This document shows, piece by piece, positions 1-10,881 of a stretch of 64,000 nt of DNA (its first letter is position 1; each line of letters opens with the position of its first letter). The stretch is taken from the NCBI GenBank assembly GCA_934045075.1, contig OW203731.1, forward strand, positions 9,653,975 to 9,717,974, in the 5' to 3' direction. The translations under genes and the position numbers were made by a program. The stretch comes from Yponomeuta sedellus (Eukaryota; Arthropoda; Insecta; Lepidoptera; Yponomeutidae). The notes under the pieces are model-generated. The model did no database searches and was not told where the DNA came from. It saw only the letters and a list, made by a program, of their open reading frames with translations.

Positions 1-159
1 ATTGTGAAAAAAGGTGTCCAGTACTGGATTTTATATCTACGGTTTGCTGTCAAATTAATAAAGAACTTTAAGGGTGTCGATCTGTCATAAATAAAATTAA
101 CGTTTGGACTGATTATGGCGGTTATTAATTAATAATTATTTATTTCAGGTTACCCGAAG

Positions 160-270
160 ATAGCACAATGCAACAAATGTGGATAGACGGCATGGCTTCA
201 CGGTCAAATTGGTATTGAACAAAATCACGTACGTTTGCAGCAGACATTTTAAAGAAGATGGCTTCATTTA
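160..270 (+). pseudogene. THAP-domain half-exon in FB1 arm
   Basis: The translation around 212-265 contains VCSRHFKEDGF, the C-x2-H-F signature of the second half of a THAP (C2CH) DNA-binding domain. The first half of the domain is not present. Reverse-strand copies lie at about 5690-5770 and 26712-26760, in the matching arm and in the third end copy. THAP domains are found in P-element transposases and in related host proteins. This is a degenerate fragment, not a working gene. Confidence 0.55.
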
Positions 271-1383
271 CAAGATTAGGTTAGGTCTTTATTTTTTTAC
301 TAAGACTGTTATTTAACGAGCAATAATTTCATACAAACAAATTAATTTGTATAAGTTCTCTACTGATTTATAAGTATGTTAATTTCCGTAAAAACGTCTT
401 CTAACTTTTGTCATATAAAAAACAATCTATCACAAGTTATTGTTATACTTCTTTTTCTATGAGCTGCGCTCTAAAATTTTGAATGCACAAAGCTCGCTAT
501 CTAGGTATGGTTAGATCGAGGAAAATTTCTTTATTGGATGCAAATTGAACTTGTACAAATAGATAGTTTTCTGTAGTTTTTTTCAGCTAAACTTGGCTCA
601 ATGTCATGTTGTACATACATACAAACTTACATTACACACCAGATTTAGCAATTACAAGTTACAACCTTAGTAAATCAAATATTATATAACAATCTCACTG
701 TGCATGTTATCGAACTCTTCCTTAATGGGTTCACCGATTTTGATGAGTTTGTATATTTGCAACATATAGGTAAGTGAGAACAAGAATTCGGAGAGCTGAG
801 AATTTATCGTAGGGTTAATAGATATGGCACACCAACGTTTGCGGCGCCCACTAATACCAATAATATTAATATGAACTGCTATATTTACAGAATGTTTAGT
901 TAAGGAATAAATAATATCGACGTTTTCGTGTTGAATGTCCCATCCTTATGGATTTCTACTTTTGTCTACGACCCCCTATATAACTATGACATTCTATATG
1001 CAACCTAGTACGATTGTAAAATTTCGATTGTACGAGTTGTCCCTTTCTGGCACACAGAATCATCGTAAGAGTAACAAGGAAAGCTATTCAATAATTACTT
1101 TTTATTTTACGGCTCCTTCTATGCTTTAGTCAGTCCTTATTCTGAGGAATCCTGCCTTGCCTGAAAAACTGCCAAAAAATGCCCAAAACCAAAGAAAATG
1201 CCAAAAAAATGCCAACTTTTATTAGGTACCTACCATTATGAAGATGCGTATGGCCTGATAGGTTTCTTTATTTGTGGCCACAAAAGAAAACATTTTGCTG
1301 GATACATACAGAATATTGTACTTTTATTGAACAAATAAAAAAAACTTTACATTGTAATAGTAGGTATATTTCTTTAATTAATA

Positions 1384-3900
1384 ATGATTAGGTACACTAA
1401 CTCACCGATAACTGCCCAGTGCCCACTGTACCTAGACACATTCTTCGTGTGTTTGTTAGTTGTTGCATGTTCTTTCAGAGCAGACAGTCGTGTAACTGAT
1501 TTGATATTGCAGGCTTTACAAAACGCAACATCTGGATCGTCTTTGGCTTTATATATCCATGAAGGAAGCAATGGATCTTGTTCCCACTCCGGGTGGTACG
1601 CTCGTTCGTTTACTCCACAGAACATAAAAAAAGAGTAGAAGTAGCGACATGACACATTAGTACGAAAACCAGTGTAACCAAACTGATACTTACAAACCAA
1701 ACGCACACTACGAATGCCAACCTGCCATTGGTAAATAAAGTCAATGCCGAAAAGGTGTAAATCATAAAAGTTTCAATTAAAATATGCACCTTTTCGTAAT
1801 GTTAACAATGATCAAAGTCAAATGACAATGATGAAATTAAGGTTGACATTTTGTAGTAACGCTACTCTACACTAGATGGAACTACCGCCGCGTCGGACCG
1901 AAAAGAACTTTTACCTAGTAAGACAGAAAGTTCAAAATTGAAAAACAAGTACATTCTCAGTTTGGGATGGGACAATGCGAGTTCTAGTTTGTCGATAGGG
2001 AGAACCTATCGACAAATTATACTCGTACGAACAGTTTACACAATTAACGGCCGAATATGATACTGGTACGTAGAAGTATTTTTAGCTATTTCTTTTTTGC
2101 CTGGTTGACTGGGAGAAAATGCATCTTTTCTACATTATCTTTTGTGCAATGTAGTATATTTCATTACAAGTGCGGAAAGGCTGTCATTGCAAAGAGTTCC
2201 GACAAGTTGCAATGACGGTTCCGCACGTGTACTGAACGACTATTTTTAATACAGTTGCGAAAAAACTAAGCAATTTAATAAAGATAAATTATTTGGAAAA
2301 TGGCGCCAACCGTAAAAAAATATAAGCAGAGATTTTTTTTCTTCACCCATTCTAGAAGGCAAAGGGAACTATGCTCATACAGCCAAGTCTTAAGAAGAAT
2401 TTTTTTATTGATATGAAATTAAAATGTTTTTTTTTATAATTCTTTATTTTAAGCTATACACCAAAATGGTTAAGTCAGAAAATGAAATTTAATGAGATGA
2501 AATGAAATGAAACCTAACTTAACTCATTCAATCTGATATTAAAACAAATTAGTAGCTCATAAAAACTTCTATGATTTTTTTTAGTAAAAACTTCATGGTT
2601 GGTTTTTCTTTTTAATAGACATTATTTTGACAGTAGGGAAAGAAAACGCACGAGTGCGGGAAAGGTAAAAAAAAGCACGAGTGTGTAATAACCCACATCC
2701 CGCATGCTATACGTCCGTGTAATACGCCACTTTTTGAGCAACTGTATTAAAAAAGAATTAACACTAATAGGGTACATAGACGTACAAATAAAACAATGTG
2801 GTAGATTTCATATTTTAAAATGTTATCTCTTATTTAAAACTAGCTTTAACCCGCTGCTTCGCGGGCGTTAGAAATTATAACACGGGAAATATAATGTATT
2901 CTACGACTCAATTCAGATATTTGTCTATCTGTACGCCATGTTTCATACGTTATACTAATTTTATTGACGATGGTACTAATATATTTCATTTATAAAGAGT
3001 CTAACGTGGAAGTGAAGCACATTTTTTCTGGTATTGCTGCATCACATAAGTGCCACCTTCCGCCATTTTTAGTGTTTATGAAGTGTTCATGAAAATGCTT
3101 TGAATATATTGTGTTCATCGTCATTTTGAACCAATTTTGCCTTCCTGTCGCTGCCATCCATTTTAATTTCGTATCCGGTTCCTTAGAAAACTAAACGAAA
3201 ACTCACTTCCAAATTGTTTTGATTCCGAGAGGGTTGTTGTAACATTGCCTCGGTTTTCTGTTGTCAAATGGGTAAGATGAAAATTACTTCGATAGTTTCT
3301 TAGATATTTCAGTCACTGATAAACTGGTGAAGAAAAACTATATCGCGATCTATGTGCTCATGTCATATCTTGTATGAAGAGTCATAGACAATTATCGATA
3401 GATTTTTATCATGTGTGCCCCCATCCGTAATTGAGTAGAAATCAAATTATGACAGAAATTTCTAGAGAAGGTACACTTTCTTCGATGAAAATTTAACTTT
3501 ACTAACCAGTAAATAAAGGTGGTTTCACTTTTTCATTTTCGGATTGGTTTCCGTGTTCATGTCATTACAAATTTAATTAAAAATACAATGAAATACGTCT
3601 TACCGATGAAATATTACGGCATGATCGGTATATTTTAGTCCCCAGCTTTTATTTTTGCTCTCTAACACAGCACAACAAGGCATTTTAATCAAGTTTTCAC
3701 CATTTTTTTCTTTACTAGAAGCGCACGGCAACTGAAGTAAACAAAACTGTCACCGACTACGCATAGGCAATACATTGCTAATGTGAGGCACACGGGCACC
3801 GCCCACTTACGACTTCTACTCTTTTTTTATGTTCTGTGGTTTACTCCGTGTTCTTTGTTAAAACTGTGTCTCTAAAAACGATGGCCGGTGAATAACGAAT
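1384..3900 (-). pseudogene. Zinc-finger exon split by a Mutator-like insertion
   Basis: On the minus strand, sequence from about 3900 to 3839 joins that from 1616 to 1384 once the 1617-3838 element is removed. The joined frame includes NERAYHPEWEQDPLLPSW and a C-x2-C-x12-H-x4-5-H finger beginning FCKACNIKS. Fingers of this kind occur at the N-terminus of hAT-type transposases and of genes derived from them. The left part stays open to about 1384. No ATG or splice site could be fixed. It is probably a captured exon or a transposase N-terminus inside FB1. Confidence 0.4.
1617..3838. mobile_element. Mutator-like TIR element, copy A
   Basis: The ends are inverted: the left begins acagaacataaaaaaagag and the right is its reverse complement, extending about 26 bp. 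The 9-bp target duplication gtttactcc lies at 1608-1616 and 3839-3847. A 9-10 bp duplication points to the Mutator superfamily. The 2.2 kb interior has no long open frame, so the copy is non-autonomous. Related copies lie at 55572-57453, with a 9-10 bp duplication of different sequence, and 62489-63088. Confidence 0.75.
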
Positions 3901-4790
3901 AATGATGGCCAGTGTCTAAGAAACTACTCTGATTTCTGCCTGACAAAACAAAAACGAACGAACTATGCAAACTCAAGAGGCAAAACTCTAACAAAACTCA
4001 CTGCTGCCAACATTAGAACTAATACACAAATTAAACAGGTAAACTAATATAAGAAGGTGAATATCAGTTGAGTCCCCAAGAAGAGGCCGCGTACAGTGTT
4101 GCAAGCATTGCACAAATCAATGTGTTTATATATCGACAGGGTAACATACCATTTTTATTTTATGCCTTGCTAGGGCTTTAGTTCAATACTGCCGAAAACT
4201 GCCAAAAATCATAAACTGCCACAAAATCTGCCAGAGGTTAAATTAGGGGTCGAATACTGCCCAAAAGGCAGGAAACTGCCACATATGGTCACACTGGTGG
4301 TTCTAAACTCTTCTTTAAACTGCTCTCGTCCTCAGAACAAGGACTAAAGCATAGAAGGAGCCGTAAAATAAAAAGTGAGTAGTGAATAGCTGTCCTTTTT
4401 ACTCTTGCAATGATTCTTTGTGCCAGACAGAGACAGCTATAGTGTACTCAGCCAAAAAAAATTTCACAATCGTTCTAGGTTGCCTATAGAAAGTCGTAGT
4501 TATATTGGGGGTCATAGACAAAAGTAGAAATCCCTAAGGATGGGACAAACAATATGAAAACATCGATACCATTTATTCCTTAACTGAACATTCTGTAAAT
4601 ATAGCAGTCTATATTAATATAATATAGTATTTGCTGGCGCTGCAAACCTTGATGTGCCATATTTATTTAACCTACGATATATTCTCAGCTCTCCAAACTC
4701 TTGTTCTCACTTATATGATGCAAATACACAAATGTCATCAAAATCGGTGAACCAATTTACGAAGATTTCAATAACATGCACAGTGAGATT

Positions 4791-4951
4791 ACATACATAC
4801 ATAACCTCACGCCTGTATCCCAGAGGAGTAGGCAAAGACCAGAGACTGCCACTTGCCATGATCCTGACAGATCACCTTCGCTTCATCAACGTTCATAAGT
4901 CGTTGCACGCCGGTTACGGGTACTCTTATCTTTCCCTTTGCTAATACACGG
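4791..4951 (-). mobile_element. SINE-B insertion with 14-bp target duplication
   Basis: The 161-bp insertion is flanked by tgcacagtgagatt at 4777-4790 and 4952-4965. It contains 'cctgtatcccagaggagtagg', a motif I associate with a very common lepidopteran short repeat, and has a tatg/cata microsatellite at one end. A second copy lies at 38355-38490 in the other orientation. The microsatellite is taken as the 3' end, giving minus orientation here. Confidence 0.75.
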
Positions 4952-5186
4952 TGCACAGTGAGATTGTTATATTATAAATCTGGTATGTAATGTACATTTG
5001 TATGTATGTACAGCGTGACATAAAAAAAAGTTACATAAAAAGATACAGAAAACTATATATTTCTACAAGGTCAATTTGCATCCAATAAAGAAACTTTTAT
5101 CGATCTAACTATACCTACATTGCGAGCTTTATGCATTCAAAGTTTTAGAGCGCAGCTCAAAGAAAAAGAAGTATAACAATAACTTG

Positions 5187-5570
5187 GGGTCGTTTTTTAT
5201 CCCTAAGTTTGTCTGACATTTATGTCTGAGAAAAGTTATGAAAATATATAAAAAACTGTATCATCTAATGTTAATGTAGAGGATGGTTTTAGGGAAATTA
5301 AATGAATTAAATAATTTCTTGCAAAACCAGCGTCACACTCACGTTGTTAAAAATTCCTGGTTCCGAAGAAGGGTAACCTGTGTATCAGAAACCAGAGGAG
5401 TGCCTTTAAATACACAAGGAATCACGATAAGCAAGAAGAACACGTGAAATAAAATAATAGGAAAAATTAAAAAAACATTTCATGTTTGTCCTTCTAACCC
5501 AGCGATAGTCTTGTTCAGTACAAGTACGAGGGGGTATGGAAATATAAACATTAAAATTCTGGCTATTTAA
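5187..5570. other. Extra sequence in the FB1 right arm
   Basis: This stretch of about 385 bp interrupts the match between the two FB1 arms: the left arm is continuous across 370-440. It is AT-rich, has no convincing open frame, and I could not identify it. It is probably a later insertion. Confidence 0.35.
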
Positions 5571-6056
5571 AAACGTACTTAAAAATCGGTAATGAACTTA
5601 TACAAATTAATTTATATGAAATGATTGCTCTTTAAATGACAGTCTGTATTAAAAAATAATGTCCTAACCTAATCTCGTATATGAAACAGTCTTCTACAAA
5701 ATGTCTGCTGCAAACGTACGTGATTTTGTTCGATATCAATTTGACCATGAAGTCCATATTTGTTGCATTGTGCTTTCTTCGGGTAACCTGAAATAAGAAA
5801 TTATTAATTAAAAACCACTATAATCAGCCATAAATACACCCTTGAAGTTCTTGTTTAATTTGACGGCACACTGCAGATTAAAATCCAGTACTGCTGGACA
5901 CCTTTTTTTCACAATAGTTAGTTTCCAGTCATCACCACTGGCAACTTACCCACTGGGGACAAATGAGAAAAAAAATACCGTCCGTTGCCAGTGGTGACAA
6001 ATGAAACATGAAAATATCCATTGTTGCTAGTGGTGAGGTATAGGTCATCCAAATCC

Positions 6057-6568
6057 CAATGAGCGATTTTCTGACAGCTTCTAAAAAATAGTTCCAATCT
6101 CGCTACTAGATGGCGATGCTGTCTACGTACGTAGTTTTTTTTTAATACTGCTGAGAGACCTTTATTAGTCTGTGTATGTATATCACTGTCACAGAACAAT
6201 TAAATCAAATCACTGTCGAAGTTGAAGTTATGGCATCACTTATCACTGTCGAAGATTTTATTACAAAACAGACGTCATTATACCTACTTAATTTTAAGTT
6301 TTTAACAGTGCATTTGCATGACTTCTCATAAATTGATGATTTGTAAAAACAACCGGTTTTTTGTAAAAGAAATTACTAGAGTTGGTTAAATTGTTCTGTG
6401 GTCTAGACGGAACACAGAGTATATTACTATATGAGACGGAATGACAGAAGTTCACAGATTACAGATATAGTATTGTGAAAAAAAAAATCAAGTCAAGTTT
6501 TATCAGAGCCATCTGTCGGAGTTTCAAGAACTATTTTTCGTTTTTAATTTGCTCTAGGAAAATCCCTC
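6057..6568. mobile_element. Short P-like/MITE copy, first of a tandem pair
   Basis: It begins caatgagcgattttc. The matching end, gaaaatccctcattg, is complete only at the end of the second copy (9255); the two form a 15-bp inverted repeat with one mismatch. This copy lacks the 2.2 kb insert seen in the second. Its internal blocks 6057-6200 and 6201-6568 reappear at 6569-6709 and 8873-9255. The two copies abut with a shortened joint at about 6568. It is non-coding. Confidence 0.6.
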
Positions 6569-6709
6569 TTGAGCGATTTTCTGACAGCTTCTAAAAAATA
6601 GTTCCAATCTCGCTACTAGATGGCGATGCTGTCTACGTACGTAGTTTTTTTTTAATACTGCTGAGAGACCTTTATTAGTCTGTGTATGTATATCACTGTC
6701 ACAGAACAA

Positions 6710-8872
6710 TGAGGGCTTTTCAATGACGGCTGTCAGTGGAGTTCCACACAGATGTAATAGATGGCGCTAGCACGAAGTCCCTATATTGTTGCTACGAATT
6801 TTTTTCTATATCAGTTGGTAGGGTCACAGAGTATAAAGTTAGGAATGAGTTCCACAGATAAGAGAGACTACATTAGTTCTCACAGAGTTTCAGAGTTTTG
6901 TATCGTCCATCGGTAGTAGTACTACTCTTTCCTTTCATAGTACCTAGGTACATAGTCTGGTTTTTTTATATAAAGTTCAACTTTCGCCTCTTACGTTGCC
7001 TTAGTAGAGTGTAGAGCTAGACCTCAAAACAATAACTAAAGCTAGACGTTCTCTGCTCTCCTGCCTAATGTAAACAACGAATCAAAATCGAGTGCAAGCA
7101 TGGATACGAAAATTAATAGAGTTTGCGCTGTAAAAACTTGCAAAAATTGTGGCACTCACTTGTTCCCAAAAGATTAAAGCTATCGAACAGCTGAAGTCTG
7201 GGTTGACGATAAAAAAATTCAGTAGAATTTGCTCAAGTCATTTTAAGCCAACTGATTTTGTTCAAAGGAAGCCATTAGCCCAACTACAACCAAGTAAGTT
7301 TGTTATTATTTAAAAACACTTTAAATATGCAACTATGCCTTATTTTAAATTATATTGGATCCGTTGTCGGCTAATATAAATTTTATTGATGTACAAATAT
7401 ATTAAAAACATAATTCATAAGTATTGTTTTTGCGTTTCGCACCTTCAACTCCATTTTAAGGTCCGCGAGAGACCACTCCCCATATTTTTTGTCCATTATA
7501 CAGGCCGGTGTCGTTGATACAAGAAGAATCGTGGTCCAATAAGCAGGCTCGGGTCCATCAGGTAAGCAATCAGGTAGTCCGGGTCACAAGCGTTGTTTTC
7601 GTCGATTAAAGAAAGTATCAGGGTCCGTAGGCAAGCAAGGTCGAAAATAAATCAAATATTCAAACAAACGAAAACGTAACGACACAACCGACCGACACAA
7701 TATTATTGTGTCGGTCTTGTACGAAGTACGATTAAGATACGTTACCATGCAATGACCGGAAGGAAACGTTTCCCAGTAATAATCGGACATTCGGTCTATT
7801 CGTTCATTGCTCTCGCGATCACGGATTAGCTGAATGAATAAATGAACCTGACCGGGTGACGAATATGGCCGAGAGCGAACGAACGCTGCATGAGAGAGAG
7901 TGTGGTGATTGAACTGAACGGAGCGAAATTGTTTCGATCGGTCTCCCTTCAGCCGGTCGGTCTTTTCCGAACTTTAGAAGTATGCGTACTTTAGAAGTAT
8001 AGGTCGTATGCCGTAGCAATAAAGATTGTTTTTAATTGTTTTGTTTTTTTGTTTCATTCATTGTGTCAATTCTGCGCTGCTGTTTCGCGCGCTAATCCAA
8101 GTAGGTACTTTTGTAAAAGTAATACCGTGTTGTTTTCTTGATGTTAGTTTCTCTAACGAATATAACATAATATTTTCACTGTGTTATTTTATTATAGTTA
8201 ATTATTGGTGAAGGAGATTTTTCTGTTTCGTGCGCTTTGGGACGCTTATTTCTGTGGTAGTAATCTTGTTCTGCGAGCTACTTTTGTTCTTTGCAAATAA
8301 CAAAAGTAGCTTACGATAATCTAGATGGTAATAATTATTTCATTGTACGTAAGAAAAAAAAACTACTCGAACTAAAAATATTTTTTGATTGATTTTTATC
8401 ATAGTACTTCTAATATAATGGTGGCACGGCAACATTAAAAATATTAATCGAAATTAATGGTACACAGATATTAAAAAAAGCATGTTTTATGGCTGAAAGG
8501 ACAAAACGTGAACGTTGAAATGGTTCTACTATGAGGTCCTAATAGTCCTAATAGTACCAATATACAGTACTAGTACACTGTCTCAAATGTAACAGTACGG
8601 AGCGATCTTTAAGATGTCCGAGCAGGCCCAATACTAGCAACCAACAGTCAACACAATCAACACGCTACGCTCAGCTACGCACAAATTACTCAGCAGTCAA
8701 ACGGAACACACACATTTTTCCTATAATCTATAGTCACAGCTATGCTGTGACGACTCCGTCGTTGGCATTAAAAAAAAAAAAGTTCAGTTTCCATACACAA
8801 GACTTGCAACGCCATCCATTGAGAGAAAAAGGAAGTATTTTTACTTTTTAATAGCTGTCCGAAAAGAGCTCA
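6710..8872 (+). mobile_element. THAP-bearing insert with its own inverted ends
   Basis: The left end tgagggcttttcaatgacgg is mirrored by the right end tagctgtccgaaaagagctc with mismatches. The neighbouring copy gives the uninterrupted sequence acagaacaattaaatcaaat. It holds a degenerate THAP exon (7100-7293), a 27-bp perfect palindrome centred at 7703, and hairpins near 8272-8312 and 8727-8746. Most of 7300-8860 shows no recognisable coding sequence. Confidence 0.5.
7100..7293 (+). pseudogene. Degenerate THAP domain exon (P-type transposase N-terminus)
   Basis: An ATG at 7100 opens MDTKINRVCAVKTCKNCGTH, with the C-x4-C pair and a following LFPKD of a THAP domain. A stop codon then interrupts the frame. 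After a frame change the second half appears as ICSSHFKPTDF, the C-x2-H-F element. A possible donor, aag|gtttg, follows the last readable codons. The domain would bind transposon ends if intact, but the stop and frameshift make this a pseudogene. Confidence 0.6.
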
Positions 8873-9372
8873 TTAAATCAAATCACTGTCGAAGTTGAAG
8901 TTATGGCATCACTTATCACTGTCGAAGATTTTATTACAAAACAGACGTCATTATACCTACTTAATTTTAAGTTTTTAACAGTGCATTTGCATGACTTCTC
9001 ATAAATTGATGATTTGTTGATTACCTTAAAAACAACCGGTTTTTTGTAAAAGAAATTACTAGAGTTGGTTAAATTGTTCTGTGGTCTAGACGGAACACAG
9101 AGTATATTACTATATGAGACGGAATGACAGAAGTTCACAGATTACAGATATAGTATTGTGAAAAAAAAAATCAAGTCAAGTTTTATCAGAGCCATCTGTC
9201 GGAGTTTCAAGAACTATTTTTCGTTTTTAATTTGCTCTAGGAAAATCCCTCATTGTTCTCAGTGGCAACTGATAGGAAAATGAAAATCCCAGTTGTTGCC
9301 AGTGGCGATCATCAAATATATGAATAGAGAGTTTTACCTAAAAATAAAACATACCTATTATTTTTTCTTGAG

Positions 9373-9530
9373 ATATCCGGAATCCATCTTTGAGTGAAGC
9401 CTCTGCTTTTCTGTCGATTGAGTGTCTAGCCAACTTCCTCTCCCCGACGGTGGCGCCACCTACCTTGTTGGGCGATCTGTCATGGTGCCAAACTGACAAC
9501 TTTTCGAACGGTTTTTAGTCATTATAAAGC
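9373..9530. repeat. DIRS left inverted terminal repeat
   Basis: This matches 14051-14208 in reverse complement over about 155 bp with very few differences, from gatatccggaatccatcttt to the attataaagc end. Confidence 0.88.
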
Positions 9531-9557
9531 TCAAGATGCACCAGGTAGAACTTACCT

Positions 9558-9660
9558 GGATTCCGGATATCTCAAGAAAAAATAATAGGTATGTTTTATT
9601 TTTAGGTAAAACTCTCTATTATTTGTTTCGTATCGATATCCGGAATCCATCTTTGAGTGA
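9558..9660. repeat. DIRS internal complementary region
   Basis: It reads as the reverse complement of 9326-9390 and then of about 14188-14222. The two meet at ATT (9618-9620), the reverse complement of the AAT found at both element boundaries. This block is thought to act as the template that closes the DIRS cDNA circle. Confidence 0.9.
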
Positions 9661-9891
9661 CATGTTTGATATCTCCTGGTGTAAGAAAAGTTTAGAAAAC
9701 GCTATAATGTGTGAGATAAAGAGGATATGAAAAGAAAATCATGTTTAATCAACGAAAATAAATCTAATTGAATATTAACATCAATAAGCTGCATGTACGT
9801 ATTGGTTCAAACAACAATAATTACTAGGTATATTCAAATAAAACAAAAATATTGTCTGTAATTTGATAGACAATTTTGTAAAAACAATGAT

Positions 9892-10881
9892 TTACCGAGC
9901 GGCATCGAAATAATTTGATAAGGACGTCAAATCATTTCTAATCGTATTAGTTTCAATTAATTCTCTTTGATAAAAATTTCTAAATGTATGGTCTCGTTTC
10001 CAATTACCGGTGGACAATATTTGATCTATTGGAAAATTTTCCAGCCAATTAAGTGAGGCAACAGCTGAGCGCAGAGAGCCTGGAGATGTCTCAATACCTG
10101 CTTCTCGAAGCAAAGATTTTATCCAGCCACCCAAGACAGTTCTGGATGCAGGTTTCGGGTCACCTCTGGCTGTGATAAAAAGTTCTTTAAACTTACCACT
10201 TTCTCTGCGCGACTCTGACAAGGGCAATAATAGCCTAATCCAATAGACGACATTAAGGTTCCTATCCGGGTGCTCCCGCAACCTCCATCCAGACTGTCTA
10301 TAGCTGGCATTGTCGGTCTTGGAACCATATGTGGGCCAAAATACAATTGACTCACCTTCGTCCATAAAGCCAGGCTCGATATTTAGAAGAGTGAGATCGT
10401 GCACTCTGCGCCCAGATGCAAGAAGTAATAAGGTAGCTACATGTCTGGATACCTGATACAGATTATTTTCGGCAGGGGAATGATCACATAAATATTGCAA
10501 CAGTACTTTTGGGTTCCAAATCGGTGGTTTAGCAGGTTGTTGTTTTGCTGCAGCTATTGCTTTGAGAATATGTTTGATAAAAAAGTTTGAAGAAAAATCG
10601 ACATCAGTATTTACATTACTGAAAGTAGCGATCACCGATTTGTGCACCAAAATAGTTCTATAAGCTAAACCTGCGTCATTGTGTAGATGTGCTAAGTAAC
10701 GTGCAACTTGTTCAGCCTTAGGATTTTTATAGTCAATGGACTGGCTGTGACACCATGTTTTCCATCTGCTCCATGCCGGTTTGTAAGTGTTTATGGTAGA
10801 TGGTCGCCAACTTGACATTAGAAGATTACGTTCCGACTCAGTCCAACTGTCCACTAAACCTTGCCACCCAAAATCAACCAT
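9892..10881 (-). CDS. DIRS tyrosine recombinase (integrase)
   Basis: The frame is open well upstream to 12708, but the recombinase part begins around the Met at 10881 (MVDFGWQGLVDSW) and is about 329 residues. An N-terminal SAM-like segment (WRPSTINTYKPAWSRW) is followed by the catalytic core. The first arginine is in ASGRRVHDL, the second in PGSLRSAVAS, and the GNW...FY block supplies the late Trp and the nucleophilic Tyr. At the box II position, where many family members have H-x-x-R, a Gly stands in place of His. The protein would recombine the circular cDNA with the target. The start is uncertain because the frame overlaps the RT/RNase H frame by only a few codons. Confidence 0.85.
   Translation of the reverse strand: MVDFGWQGLVDSWTESERNLLMSSWRPSTINTYKPAWSRWKTWCHSQSIDYKNPKAEQVARYLAHLHNDAGLAYRTILVHKSVIATFSNVNTDVDFSSNFFIKHILKAIAAAKQQPAKPPIWNPKVLLQYLCDHSPAENNLYQVSRHVATLLLLASGRRVHDLTLLNIEPGFMDEGESIVFWPTYGSKTDNASYRQSGWRLREHPDRNLNVVYWIRLLLPLSESRRESGKFKELFITARGDPKPASRTVLGGWIKSLLREAGIETSPGSLRSAVASLNWLENFPIDQILSTGNWKRDHTFRNFYQRELIETNTIRNDLTSLSNYFDAAR

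Larger units (their letters stand above)
1..5915. repeat. Long inverted-repeat (fold-back) element with THAP relic, here FB1
   Basis: Bases 1 to about 1147 reappear in reverse complement at about 4328-5915. Shared blocks include the outer end 'attgtgaaaaaaggtgtcc' and the block 'ctccttctatgctttagt' near 1110 and 4340. The right arm is longer because it carries a SINE (4791-4951) and about 385 bp of unassigned sequence (5187-5570). The left end may begin just outside the window. A third copy of one end lies at 26708-26974. The arms hold half a THAP zinc-finger exon, which suggests a P-type DNA transposon origin. The space between the arms (1148-4327) holds a zinc-finger exon split by another transposon. 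No intact transposase is visible. Confidence 0.75.
6569..9255. mobile_element. Second copy of the P-like/MITE element, carrying a 2.2 kb insert
   Basis: Its left (6569-6709) and right (8873-9255) parts match the neighbouring 6057-6568 copy almost base for base. Between them sits 6710-8872. It ends cattg at 9255, after which the TE-X left arm resumes with ttctcagtgg. The insert or core carries a THAP domain, so the family is probably P-type. Confidence 0.6.
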
